DNA of 64,000 nt from Halomonas llamarensis. GTDB lineage: Bacteria > Pseudomonadota > Gammaproteobacteria > Pseudomonadales > Halomonadaceae. The notes beneath the pieces were generated by a model. It searched no databases. It was not told where the DNA came from and was given only the letters and a program-made list of their open reading frames with translations. Both the position numbers and the translations under genes were made by a program. Location of the stretch: assembly GCF_023555005.1 (NCBI RefSeq), contig NZ_JAMJPJ010000001.1, positions 310,001-374,000 of the forward strand, given 5' to 3'. Positions 54,075 through 62,736 of the stretch are shown piece after piece. Each line of letters opens with the position of its first letter. Positions within the stretch are counted from its first letter, which is position 1.

Positions 54075-55112
54075 TTAACCGTTGTCGTTCTGAACCTCTT
54101 CAAGGTCTTCCTTGAACTGGTTCAGTAGCTCTTCACCGCTTTCACCGGTCATTTCGACATAGGCTTTCTCAACTTGCGGTGCGCGCTCACGGAACGCCTG
54201 GATCTCTTCTTCGTTTAGACGGTTGACCGTCACTTCATCGGATGCTTCCTGAATCTTCGCGAGAGATTCCTCAGCCAAGCCTTGGATGTGCTCAATCGTG
54301 TGGTCGTAAGCGACGTTGGAGGCTTCTTGCACCAACTGCTTATCTTCATCAGACAGGCCTTCGTAGAAGTTCTGGTTGGCCATCATCGCGGTCGTGAACC
54401 AGCCGTGACCGGTAAAGGTCAGGTGCGGCGAAACTTCATAAAGACCGCCAGACTCGATCCAAAAGATCGGGTTCTCTTGGCCATCCAGAATACCGGTCTG
54501 CAAACCACCGTAAACCTCACCCCACGGCAGCGGCGTCGGCGTCGCGCCAAAGGCGTCATAGGTTTCGGATAACAGCGGGTTGGTCATTACACGGATCTTC
54601 TTGTTGTTAAGATCCTCTGGCGAGCTGATGGGCTCGTCGGTGGTCACGACCATTTCCCCTTCCGGGTACATCTTGAGAAGTTCTAGGTTCTGCTCGGCGT
54701 AGAGCGTCGGGAACATCTCGTTGATGGCTTCGCTCTCATCGAAGAACTCAAGTACGGTTTCTTCATCGGTCGGCAGCAGATAAGGAATGAAGAAAATCTG
54801 CGCTTCCGGAATCAACGAACCCGTAAAGCCCGGCGACTGGTTAACGAACTGGAGGATACCGTTTTGCGTCTGCTCCATGATGTCGTCAGATTCGCCCAGC
54901 TCACCAAAGCGGTAGACCTGAATCGTATGATCGGAATTGTCTTCGATGTATTCTTTGAATGCATAAGCAAAGACATCTTGTACGTCGCCTTCATACTCTT
55001 CGTGGGCGTAACGCCAGTTATCCGCAGAGGCGGCTGTGGAAAGACCCAGTAGCAGTGCACTGACGCTCGCCGTGGTGAGCAGCTTGGTAGTAACCGTCTT
55101 GCTTGCCTTCAT
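54075..55112 (-). CDS. teaA: Ectoine/hydroxyectoine-binding protein TeaA
   Basis: Periplasmic DctP-type binding protein of the osmoregulated TeaABC transporter, 345 aa. The 30-aa signal peptide ends in ASA and the mature protein begins DNWRYAHEEYEGD. In mature numbering Glu9, Phe66 (NQSPGF), Trp167 (PLPWGE) and Phe209 (GWF) match ligand contacts known from the H. elongata TeaA structure. Overall similarity to that protein is very high. GAGGAA precedes the ATG. It is the first gene of teaABCD. Confidence 0.96.
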   Translation of the reverse strand: MKASKTVTTKLLTTASVSALLLGLSTAASADNWRYAHEEYEGDVQDVFAYAFKEYIEDNSDHTIQVYRFGELGESDDIMEQTQNGILQFVNQSPGFTGSLIPEAQIFFIPYLLPTDEETVLEFFDESEAINEMFPTLYAEQNLELLKMYPEGEMVVTTDEPISSPEDLNNKKIRVMTNPLLSETYDAFGATPTPLPWGEVYGGLQTGILDGQENPIFWIESGGLYEVSPHLTFTGHGWFTTAMMANQNFYEGLSDEDKQLVQEASNVAYDHTIEHIQGLAEESLAKIQEASDEVTVNRLNEEEIQAFRERAPQVEKAYVEMTGESGEELLNQFKEDLEEVQNDNG

Positions 55113-55270
55113 GCGTTATTCCTCTTGCATTGATAAGCGCTAAACAGCGCAGAACTTTCCTTGACCTATGCTTCCACTAACACCCTACAACACTTGCTGA
55201 ATAAAGTTGCCGTCGCTGAATGTCGTAAGTTGCGACGTTAGGGACTTTTAAGAAGCAGCTAAAATTTAGG

Positions 55271-55846
55271 CTAGCGTGCTCGGGTTAAGCGGTCAAGCTG
55301 GCCACCTAACACCTCCCAGGCATTTTTCACTGTTGAGTGCTCTTCACAGCGGCTTACACTAAGTGAGTGAAATTTCGGCGAAAAAAACGGCAACTGCAGC
55401 CAACGTGCCGAATCACATGGCCACTGAGCGACCTCTTTTAAGCGCCCAGGCGAGCTTATTTCCGAGGTAAGCGCCCACTGCTGCCAGCGTTGAAGGTTTT
55501 CACGCTCGGCGAGCATTTCGGCTTCCTTTATCGTAGCGCGAAGCTTAGCAATGCCATGACTTGTTTGCGCTCGCCCTTTCAACGTACGGCGTAGGTCGCG
55601 CAATACACTGGTGACCTCTTGCTGCCAGCGTGTTCGCGCCTGGCGCTCAGCCGCCAACGCCTCGGGCTCGGCTTCAAGCCCATGGCGATAGAGCCAAGCG
55701 TGAAACAGTAGTTCGCACACATCGACCTTCGCTTCGTCCTGCAAGCACAGGCACGCGGCTTCGACCTCAGGCCGAGCGTAAAAATCGAGCGCGAAATCCC
55801 ACAGCGAATTCTGCTTGAGGGCGGCCAATCGGGTAGAATTGCACAT
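55271..55846 (-). CDS. TIGR02444-type conserved protein
   Basis: 191-aa soluble protein of the gammaproteobacterial family I recall as TIGR02444/DUF2390. The N-terminal block NSLWDFALDFYARPEVEAAC and CLQDEAKVDVCELLFHAWLY are the family hallmark; the rest is helical and basic. The ATG at 55846 is chosen from family length and an AAGGTG about nine bases upstream. It is divergent from an ABC-F gene only 31 bp away, a pairing common in the group. Function unknown. Confidence 0.8.
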   Translation of the reverse strand: MCNSTRLAALKQNSLWDFALDFYARPEVEAACLCLQDEAKVDVCELLFHAWLYRHGLEAEPEALAAERQARTRWQQEVTSVLRDLRRTLKGRAQTSHGIAKLRATIKEAEMLAERENLQRWQQWALTSEISSPGRLKEVAQWPCDSARWLQLPFFSPKFHSLSVSRCEEHSTVKNAWEVLGGQLDRLTRAR

Positions 55847-55877
55847 TACATTGCCCACCTTACTTTTGGGAGAACGC

Positions 55878-57836
55878 ATGATCGCACTGCGCCAAGTCGC
55901 CCTGCAACGCGGCACGCAAACCCTGCTGGAAAACGCCGATCTAACGCTACACAACGGGGTCAAAGCCGGCATCATCGGTGCTAACGGCGCGGGCAAATCG
56001 AGCCTATTCAAGCTACTGCTAGGCGAGCTAGGCGTTGATCAGGGTGAAATTGAGATGAGCGGTGGCCAGCGTGTTGCGCACATGGCGCAAGAAATGGCTA
56101 CGTTGGACCGACCGATTATCGACTACGTGCTCGACGGCGACCACGCCCTGCGCCAGGCCGAGGCTGACCTTGCCGCCGCTCAAGTTTCAGATAATGCCCA
56201 CCGCGAGGCAGAGCTGCACGGTTTGATCGAAACACTGGATGGCTATAGCGCAGAATCCCGCGCTGCGCAGTTGCTGGTCGGCTTAGGCTTTGTGCAAGCG
56301 GATCTCACCCGGCCGCTTTCGGATTTTTCTGGTGGTTGGCGAATGCGGGTCAATCTCGCCCGCACGCTATTCATGCCATCTGATCTGTTGTTGCTCGACG
56401 AACCGACCAACCACCTGGATCTCGATGCGCTGCTGTGGCTAGAACAATGGCTCACTCGCTACCCCGGCACCCTGTTATTGATCTCCCACGACCGTGACTT
56501 TCTTGACGCCGTGTGCGATCACATCGTGCATATGCACCACAAGACGGTCGAACTTTACCGCGGCAACTACTCGCTTTTTGAGCGTACACGCGCCGAAAAA
56601 CTCGCCCTGCAACAGGCTGAGGCCGCCAAGCAGCAGGCCCGCCGCGAGGAAATTGAGCGCTTTATCGCACGCTTTCGCGCCCAGGCGAATAAAGCCAAGC
56701 AAGCACAAAGCCGCGTCAAAATGCTGGAGCGCATGGAAGATATCGCTGTTGCCCACGTCGATTCGCCGTTCCACTTCTCCCTTCCGGCCGCAGACAAAAC
56801 CTCGCACCCGCTCTTGGTGTTGGATCAAGCCCAGCTTGGCTATCGTGGCGACGCAGGTGATACCGTGCAGCTTGACCACGTTAACGCCACGCTGCTCCCT
56901 GGGCAGCGCATTGGTTTACTCGGCCCCAATGGGGCGGGTAAATCCACGCTGATCAAATCGCTTATCGGTGAGCTGCCGCTGCTTTCCGGCAAGCGCGTGC
57001 CCGGCGAGCACTTAGCGATTGGCTACTTTGCCCAACACCAGCTCGAAGGGCTAGATGTCACGAGCACGCCCTTTGTCCACGTGCAGCGGCTCTCTCCCAC
57101 TGCCAGTGACCAGGAGATTCGCAACTTTCTGGGTGGCTTTGGCTTTAAAGGCGACGATGCATTCGGGCAAGTGGCCACGTTTTCAGGCGGTGAAAAAGCA
57201 CGCCTGGCGCTGTCTCTCGTCGCTTGGCAAAAGCCGAACTTATTGCTGCTCGATGAACCTACCAACCACTTAGACTTGGAGATGCGCGAAGCGCTGACCG
57301 AGGCGCTCGCCAGCTTTGAGGGCACGGTAATTTTGGTCTCGCACGACCGTCATTTATTACGTGCCACGGTGGATGAATTTTGGCGCGTGGCGGACCACCG
57401 CGTCGCCCCCTTTGACGGCGACTTGGACGACTACCGCGCTTGGCTGAAAGAGCGCCTTGAGGCCGAACGGCGCGACACCCGCAGCGAAAAAAGTGAGCGC
57501 CAGAACGCGCAGCCAAATGACGACAGCCGCGAGGCGCGCAAAGCCACGCGCAAAGCCGCCGCCGAGATGCGTGACAAGCTGCGCCCGCTGAAAAAGCAGC
57601 GCGATCAAGCCGAAAGTGCCATGGAACGCGAGCAAGCCGCCCTGGCCAACGTGGAAGAAGTGCTCGGCGACCCAGAACTCTATACCGACGAGGCGCGTAA
57701 AACCGAGCTCACCAAGACCCTCGCGTGCCAAGCCGAGATCAAAGCCCGCCTTGACGACGCCGAAGCGCAGTGGCTCGCCGCCGAAGAAGAACTGGAAGTG
57801 ATGGAAGCCGAACTACTCGCCAGCGAAAACGGTTAA
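55878..57836 (+). CDS. yheS: ABC-F family ATPase, YheS-like
   Basis: Soluble ribosome-associated ATPase with two ABC domains and no membrane part, 652 aa. Walker A motifs are GANGAGKS (34-41) and GPNGAGKS (349-356). The signatures are FSGGWRMR and FSGGEKAR, and both Walker B sites read LLLLDEPTNHLD. A linker rich in Arg/Lys/Gln follows the first domain, and a charged coiled-coil tail (about 540-652) follows the second. FSGGWRMRVNLARTL fits YheS more than Uup. GGGAG lies six bases before the ATG at 55878. Confidence 0.9.
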   Translation: MIALRQVALQRGTQTLLENADLTLHNGVKAGIIGANGAGKSSLFKLLLGELGVDQGEIEMSGGQRVAHMAQEMATLDRPIIDYVLDGDHALRQAEADLAAAQVSDNAHREAELHGLIETLDGYSAESRAAQLLVGLGFVQADLTRPLSDFSGGWRMRVNLARTLFMPSDLLLLDEPTNHLDLDALLWLEQWLTRYPGTLLLISHDRDFLDAVCDHIVHMHHKTVELYRGNYSLFERTRAEKLALQQAEAAKQQARREEIERFIARFRAQANKAKQAQSRVKMLERMEDIAVAHVDSPFHFSLPAADKTSHPLLVLDQAQLGYRGDAGDTVQLDHVNATLLPGQRIGLLGPNGAGKSTLIKSLIGELPLLSGKRVPGEHLAIGYFAQHQLEGLDVTSTPFVHVQRLSPTASDQEIRNFLGGFGFKGDDAFGQVATFSGGEKARLALSLVAWQKPNLLLLDEPTNHLDLEMREALTEALASFEGTVILVSHDRHLLRATVDEFWRVADHRVAPFDGDLDDYRAWLKERLEAERRDTRSEKSERQNAQPNDDSREARKATRKAAAEMRDKLRPLKKQRDQAESAMEREQAALANVEEVLGDPELYTDEARKTELTKTLACQAEIKARLDDAEAQWLAAEEELEVMEAELLASENG

Positions 57837-57843
57837 GGAGTAC

Positions 57844-58281
57844 TCAGGCTTCCAGCAAAAACGTCACCGGGCCGTCGTTGATGAGAGATACCTGCATATT
57901 GGCGCCAAACTCACCGGTGGCGATGGGAATGTCGCGTTGGCGTGCTTGCGCGACAAGGTAGTTGAATAAGCGCTCGCCCTCCGCGGGTGGCGCGGCGCTG
58001 GAAAAGCTTGGCCGTAATCCTTTGCGCGTATCAGCCGCCAAGGTGAACTGCGACACCAGCAGCACACCGCCACCGGCCTGCTGCACATTGAGGTTCATCT
58101 TTCCGTCAGCGTCGCTGAAAACGCGGTAATGCAACAGCTTGTGCAGCAGCTTATCAGCGCTCGCTTCGCTATCGTCTTTTTCGACGCCCACCAGCGCGAG
58201 CAAGCCGTGATCGATAGCGCCGACGGTGTGTTCCTCAACCTCGACGCTAGCGCGGCTCACCCGCTGAATCAGTGCTCTCAT
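57844..58281 (-). CDS. dtd: D-aminoacyl-tRNA deacylase
   Basis: Removes D-amino acids wrongly attached to tRNA, 145 aa. The active-site SQFTLAA is at 77-83 and the cross-dimer GPVT (cis-Pro) at 137-140; [14 protein letters not shown] is the usual start. Its stop is 7 bp from that of the convergent ABC-F gene. Confidence 0.95.
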   Translation of the reverse strand: MRALIQRVSRASVEVEEHTVGAIDHGLLALVGVEKDDSEASADKLLHKLLHYRVFSDADGKMNLNVQQAGGGVLLVSQFTLAADTRKGLRPSFSSAAPPAEGERLFNYLVAQARQRDIPIATGEFGANMQVSLINDGPVTFLLEA

Positions 58282-58314
58282 TGTGCCGTTTTCTCCTGCC
58301 CCACACGTTTTAGC

Positions 58315-58902
58315 TTAATTTTCTCCCGGTGACGCGTTGCCTAGCAAGGCATCACGGAACTGTTCGTCCAACGGCTTTTCCCCTAGCCAAATACCAAACA
58401 TCGCACTAGCGGCTTCGCTATCGCCGCCTTCGTATACCACCTCGCCGTTGAGCGCTAACCGCAGTGTATCGCCATCCCAACTAAGCCGATAGCGATCACC
58501 GGGCGCCACGTCTTGGTAGCGTTGATTGATAATGTCGATTTCTTCTTCAACCTGATTGAGCTCGTAGCGGGTGAGCGATTTTTCCAGTGTTTCAGTGGTG
58601 GCCTCAGCAAAGTCAGCGGCCTCAATGTCATGAAAATAGGCCAGCTCCAAAAGTCTCGGCACGTCACCTAGCGGCTGCGGCTTGGTTTCGACCTCTGCTT
58701 GATAGTACGCCCCGGCGTAGGCGGTCCAGATCATATAGGTAAATACACCGCTACCGAGCAGCTCATAGCGCTGCCCATGCGTCTCAATCGTCCGAGCAAA
58801 GGGTTCGCCATTTTCGCTAACGCCCTCTTCTTCAGCGTGGGCAAGCGGCGTTACCAGCAGCACCATTGCCAGTGGTAAAGCACGTAGGGGATATGCAGAC
58901 AT
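58315..58902 (-). CDS. Chalcone isomerase-like periplasmic protein
   Basis: Exported protein of 195 aa with a signal peptide ending near PLAHA. It has the chalcone-isomerase-like fold pattern (LLGSGVFTYMIWTAYAGAYY, LELAYFHDIEAADFAEAT, and GIWLGEKPLDEQFRDALLG). Bacterial members are not chalcone isomerases; their role is unknown. It may be co-transcribed with dtd, 33 bp downstream. Confidence 0.83.
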   Translation of the reverse strand: MSAYPLRALPLAMVLLVTPLAHAEEEGVSENGEPFARTIETHGQRYELLGSGVFTYMIWTAYAGAYYQAEVETKPQPLGDVPRLLELAYFHDIEAADFAEATTETLEKSLTRYELNQVEEEIDIINQRYQDVAPGDRYRLSWDGDTLRLALNGEVVYEGGDSEAASAMFGIWLGEKPLDEQFRDALLGNASPGEN

Positions 58903-58994
58903 ACAACTTCCTCATTAGATGGCACACACACTACACTTACCACCACGACACGTAGAGGTTCCGTATAAAATCAATTCGCCCGGAAGTTCTCACA

Positions 58995-60224
58995 CTAACC
59001 CGGCAAACCATCAGCCCGGTCGGTAACCAGAAAGCGCCCATAGGCGATCAGATACAGCAGGTAGGTAACCAGCCACAGCAGAAACGGTAGGCCCACACCT
59101 GCTAACAGGTAGTATTCCGGCCACCAGACCGGGACGAAGGTGCGCAGCAACACCGTTGCCGACAGGGCAACTAATCCCGGCCAGATGAGTTTTGGCAACG
59201 ACAAGGAGCGCCCGGTATGGCGCAAGCCGGCGATACAGAATACAGCCAGAATGGCCGTTCCCGCAGCGCCGGCGGACAGCGCGTGGCGGCCAGCATAGCC
59301 CGGCAGGCTGTCCGTCAGCGCGGTTAGGCCTACCAGAGCCAGGCCGACCACCATCCACAGATACGCCAACGTCAGCAACAACAGGTATAACCGCCCCATG
59401 GCTCTGCCCCAGGGCCATTCGCTGAGCCGGTCGGCCTGGGCAGCGGCCGCTGCCAGGGCAATCCAGCCGGTCACCGCATGACCGGGAGCGAACAAGTCTG
59501 CAACCACAAAAAGCACCAGCACCGCCAATGCCAAATGTTCCCGGGCAGGTGTCAGGCGCCCCGGTCCTGACAGACCAAGCTCACTCCGGGCGGCCATGGC
59601 CACCACGCGAATGATCCGGGTTGCGGTCAACGCGATCAGAACCAGAAGCACATTCACCGCCGTATTGAGCAGGCTCACAGGAGACAGATCCGCAATCAGC
59701 GCCGGCCAGAGCCAGGCCACGTAGAACAACGTCTGCACCAGAATATAGCCGCACAGAGCAAACCCGATACTCAGATGCTTCCGCCCGGCATCGGAGACCA
59801 GCGCCGGCAAGGCCCACGCCAGCAGCACCAGCGGAAAGGCAAGGTTCACCAGCGCCACCAGAAGACCGGGCAACAAGGCCGAGCACCAGAACACAACCCG
59901 CCCCGCCAACCACAGCACTACCAGGGCAGCCAGCGGCTTTCCCGCCAGCGGTGACACACCAGCCCAGGAAGGTATCGAGGTCAACAAAAAACCCACAAGG
60001 GCAGCGCTGACAAAGCCGAAAAGCATTTCATGGCCGTGCCAGGCCAGCGGCGACAGCGCCATGGGCAAGGTAAACTGCTGCAGCAGTGCACCGACCCAGG
60101 GAACCAGGGCTATGGGCGCATACAAGGCACCCAGCAAGAAAAAGGGCCTGAAGCCATAGGCCAGCCAGGGGTGTCTAAAGCCGAGGTGTGTAAAGCATCG
60201 GTGTTTAAAGATAGAAATCGGCAT
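58995..60224 (-). CDS. nnrS: NnrS family haem-copper membrane protein
   Basis: Twelve-helix membrane protein of 409 aa. NnrS of Rhodobacter binds haem and copper and is linked to nitric oxide metabolism and stress. Hallmarks here are YGFRPFFLLGALYAP, LAWHGHEMLFGFVSAALVGF with conserved histidines, LTSIPSWAG and PGHAVTG. The ATG at 60224 lies inside the end of the preceding binding-protein gene (20-bp overlap); a GTG four codons earlier is possible. It is the last gene of a five-gene operon. No denitrification genes are nearby. Confidence 0.88.
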   Translation of the reverse strand: MPISIFKHRCFTHLGFRHPWLAYGFRPFFLLGALYAPIALVPWVGALLQQFTLPMALSPLAWHGHEMLFGFVSAALVGFLLTSIPSWAGVSPLAGKPLAALVVLWLAGRVVFWCSALLPGLLVALVNLAFPLVLLAWALPALVSDAGRKHLSIGFALCGYILVQTLFYVAWLWPALIADLSPVSLLNTAVNVLLVLIALTATRIIRVVAMAARSELGLSGPGRLTPAREHLALAVLVLFVVADLFAPGHAVTGWIALAAAAAQADRLSEWPWGRAMGRLYLLLLTLAYLWMVVGLALVGLTALTDSLPGYAGRHALSAGAAGTAILAVFCIAGLRHTGRSLSLPKLIWPGLVALSATVLLRTFVPVWWPEYYLLAGVGLPFLLWLVTYLLYLIAYGRFLVTDRADGLPG

Positions 60225-61188
60225 CCGGAAGCCCACCCCCGATAAAGCCTGAAGACAATTCAGCCAGCGCAGAGAAAAAAGCTTCCAGCTCCGGTTTTGC
60301 CTGTTGTGCCGGAACCATTTTCAGAGCCGTACGGGCGATCGCCCCCTCGTATACGGGCTTACTGAGTGGTGAATTATCCGCTCCCAGTTGTGCGGCGGAT
60401 TCCGGTTCACGTGCAACCCAGTCCACTGCACGGCCGATGGCCGCTTGCAACGCCTCAACCTGTTCCGGTGCGGACTCCAGCAACTCGCGCCGGCAAAGCA
60501 CCCCGGCCTGGGGTAACAGCGACGGGCCACCAGCAAGCCGGGCCCATTCCCGCTGAAGATCCAGTTCCCTGGGCTGCTGGCCAAACTGCATACTCTGCAG
60601 CCGGGTTGCCGTGCGCAAGGGCTCCGGTAACACTGCTGCATCCAGCCGCTGAGCAACGTACATCTGCACAGTTTCAAATGGGCTGGACTGGTAACTGACC
60701 TTTACATCCCGCCCCACTTCCAGCCCCGCCTTACCGAGCAGATAACGGAACACCAGATCCGGCATATCGCCGCGCCAGGGCACGCCCACGTGCCTGCCCG
60801 CCAGGTCTTCGATTTTCCGGAGCGGGCCTTTATCCGCCAGTCCCAGCAGGCCCAGTGTCCCCCACACATTCACGTTCATCAGAACCAGCGGCACACCCCG
60901 GTTGTAAAGGTTGGCGGCCACGTTGGTGGGTGTGGCCGTGAGCATGATCTCGGCCCGGGCCAGCCAGGCCCGGAGCTGATCCGGGTCTTTCCAGGTACGC
61001 AGTTCCCGCTCGGCAATCAAAGCGGTTACCTGCGGATCTTCCAGTGCCCGGGCCAGGATCACCTGGGGCAATCCGAAGGGAGTAGCCGCCGCTAGCCGGT
61101 CTTTCGATTGCGCAAAGAGCGGCCGTAATGGCAAGGCTGAAAGCAGCGTGGAACCGGCTGCCAGTTGCATAAATTCGCGACGGTTCAT
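60205..61188 (-). CDS. ABC transporter substrate-binding protein, NitT/TauT type, Tat-exported
   Basis: 327-aa binding protein of the NMT1/SsuA-like class. It begins with a twin-arginine signal (NRREFMQLAAGSTLLSALPL), suggesting export in folded form, perhaps with a bound cofactor. The body has EDLAGRHVGVPWRGDMPD and YVAQRLDAAVLPEPLRTA, typical of the family's ligand cleft. It overlaps the ATPase stop by four bases and NnrS by 20 bases. Substrate unknown. Confidence 0.84.
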   Translation of the reverse strand: MNRREFMQLAAGSTLLSALPLRPLFAQSKDRLAAATPFGLPQVILARALEDPQVTALIAERELRTWKDPDQLRAWLARAEIMLTATPTNVAANLYNRGVPLVLMNVNVWGTLGLLGLADKGPLRKIEDLAGRHVGVPWRGDMPDLVFRYLLGKAGLEVGRDVKVSYQSSPFETVQMYVAQRLDAAVLPEPLRTATRLQSMQFGQQPRELDLQREWARLAGGPSLLPQAGVLCRRELLESAPEQVEALQAAIGRAVDWVAREPESAAQLGADNSPLSKPVYEGAIARTALKMVPAQQAKPELEAFFSALAELSSGFIGGGLPDADFYL

Positions 61189-61925
61189 ACCACCTCCGAA
61201 TCCGGATGAAAAAGAAAGCTCTCACTCACAACAGGCTGGCGTAGCAAGCGACCTGCCTCTTCGTAAAGCCAGGCATGGCTGCGTTGCGCAAAGGGTGTGG
61301 TGACGGCCTGCTCGAACACCACGCGGCCGGGAGAGCCGGAAATCACAACGATTCGGTGCGCCAGGCGCAGGGCCTCGGTGAGATCGTGAGTCACCATCAG
61401 CGTGGCAATACCCTGGTCTACGACCAGCCGTTCAACCAGATCCTGAGCCTCACTGCGAAGCCCCACATCCAGGGCACCGAAAGGCTCATCCAGTAGCAGG
61501 AAATCAGCCCCCACGGCCAGTGCACGCGCCAGTGCCACCCGTTGTTGCATACCGCCGGAGAGTTCATGGGGGAAGTGATCATGGAAATCGCCAAGCCCGA
61601 CCTGGTCGGCCAGTTGGCTGGCTCTGTGCAGGCGTTCCCTGCGCTTCATACCCCGGGCTTTGAGGCCAAGGGCAATGTTGTCCAGCATACGCTGCCAGGG
61701 CAGCAGGCGGGGTTCCTGAAACACCGCGGTGGTGCTGGAAAAGCCATTGACCACATGGCCAGCACTGGCCTCCAGCGCACCCGAGGCCAGCCGCAGGAGA
61801 CTGGTTTTACCACAACCAGACGGCCCTACCAGGCAGACCGATTCCCCCGGGGGTACGGTCAGATCTACGTCGGTAAGAATGGTATTGGAGCCAAGTTCCA
61901 GACCGACCCGTTCCAGCTTCAGCAT
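61185..61925 (-). CDS. ABC transporter ATPase, NitT/TauT type
   Basis: 246-aa ATPase of the SsuB/TauB class. Walker A GPSGCGKT is at 34-41, the Q-loop is in VFQEPRLLPWQ, the signature LSGGMQQR follows, and Walker B is FLLLDEPFGALD. It lies 12 bp after the permease gene and overlaps the binding-protein gene (ATGA). Confidence 0.92.
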   Translation of the reverse strand: MLKLERVGLELGSNTILTDVDLTVPPGESVCLVGPSGCGKTSLLRLASGALEASAGHVVNGFSSTTAVFQEPRLLPWQRMLDNIALGLKARGMKRRERLHRASQLADQVGLGDFHDHFPHELSGGMQQRVALARALAVGADFLLLDEPFGALDVGLRSEAQDLVERLVVDQGIATLMVTHDLTEALRLAHRIVVISGSPGRVVFEQAVTTPFAQRSHAWLYEEAGRLLRQPVVSESFLFHPDSEVV

Positions 61926-61937
61926 GATTCAACGCCT

Positions 61938-62723
61938 CTAAACTGGCATGGCAGGACTTTTGACCTGTCGCCAGGGTTCCATTTTTTTCTGCAGCGGGCG
62001 CAAAAACCCGTGCTCCGCCACCAGCAGAAGCGTCACAACCACCACAATCCAGGCCATGGCACCGGCGGTATCCAGACTCACCCTGGCCATGGCCATACCC
62101 GCACCGACACCCTCTTCGGTGGCGAACAGTTCTGCCATGACGGTGACCTTCCAGGCCACACCCAGCGCGGTGATCAGTGCCGGGAAGACGTAAGACACAA
62201 TATGGGGCAGGTAGAAGTCCCGCAGCCGCATACCAAACGGCACCTGAAAGACGTCGCCCATCTCCTGCAGGCGGTGATCCAGGGTGCGGGCGCCAATCTG
62301 GGCACCGGCAAAGGCCACGGGAACCGTGGTGACAACGACGGTATAGACGGCAGCCATCGAACCGCTGCCAAACCACAACAGCGCCAGGACAATCCAGGCA
62401 ATAGGAGGGATTCCCAGGAGGACTGTGGAAACAGGTTCCAGGGCCCGGCCAATCGTATGGAACAAGCCTGCAACCAGGCCCAGAGCAGTCCCCACCAGAG
62501 CGGCGATGGCAAACCCGGTGATGGCTCGAAAAGTGGTCGCCCAGACTGCAGTCCAGAGCTGCCCGTTATCCGCGAAAGCTCTCAGGGAAGACAGTGCATC
62601 CCGGGGGCCGGGCAGCAGAAAACTGCCATAGGCCAGACTACCCCACTCCCAGAGTGCCACGAACAGCAGGACGCCGGTAAGACTGCCACCCCAGCCAAGA
62701 CAGGTTCTAATCACACTTCCCAT
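61938..62723 (-). CDS. ABC transporter permease, NitT/TauT type
   Basis: 261-aa inner-membrane permease of the SsuC/TauC class with about six helices. VLLGIPPIAWIVLALLWFG and the EAA-type loop (LQEMGDVFQVPFGMRLRDFY, then LPHI) are typical. It starts 13 bp after the TonB receptor stop, so outer- and inner-membrane import are encoded together. Confidence 0.9.
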   Translation of the reverse strand: MGSVIRTCLGWGGSLTGVLLFVALWEWGSLAYGSFLLPGPRDALSSLRAFADNGQLWTAVWATTFRAITGFAIAALVGTALGLVAGLFHTIGRALEPVSTVLLGIPPIAWIVLALLWFGSGSMAAVYTVVVTTVPVAFAGAQIGARTLDHRLQEMGDVFQVPFGMRLRDFYLPHIVSYVFPALITALGVAWKVTVMAELFATEEGVGAGMAMARVSLDTAGAMAWIVVVVTLLLVAEHGFLRPLQKKMEPWRQVKSPAMPV

Positions 62724-62736
62724 AGCGGCTTACTCT

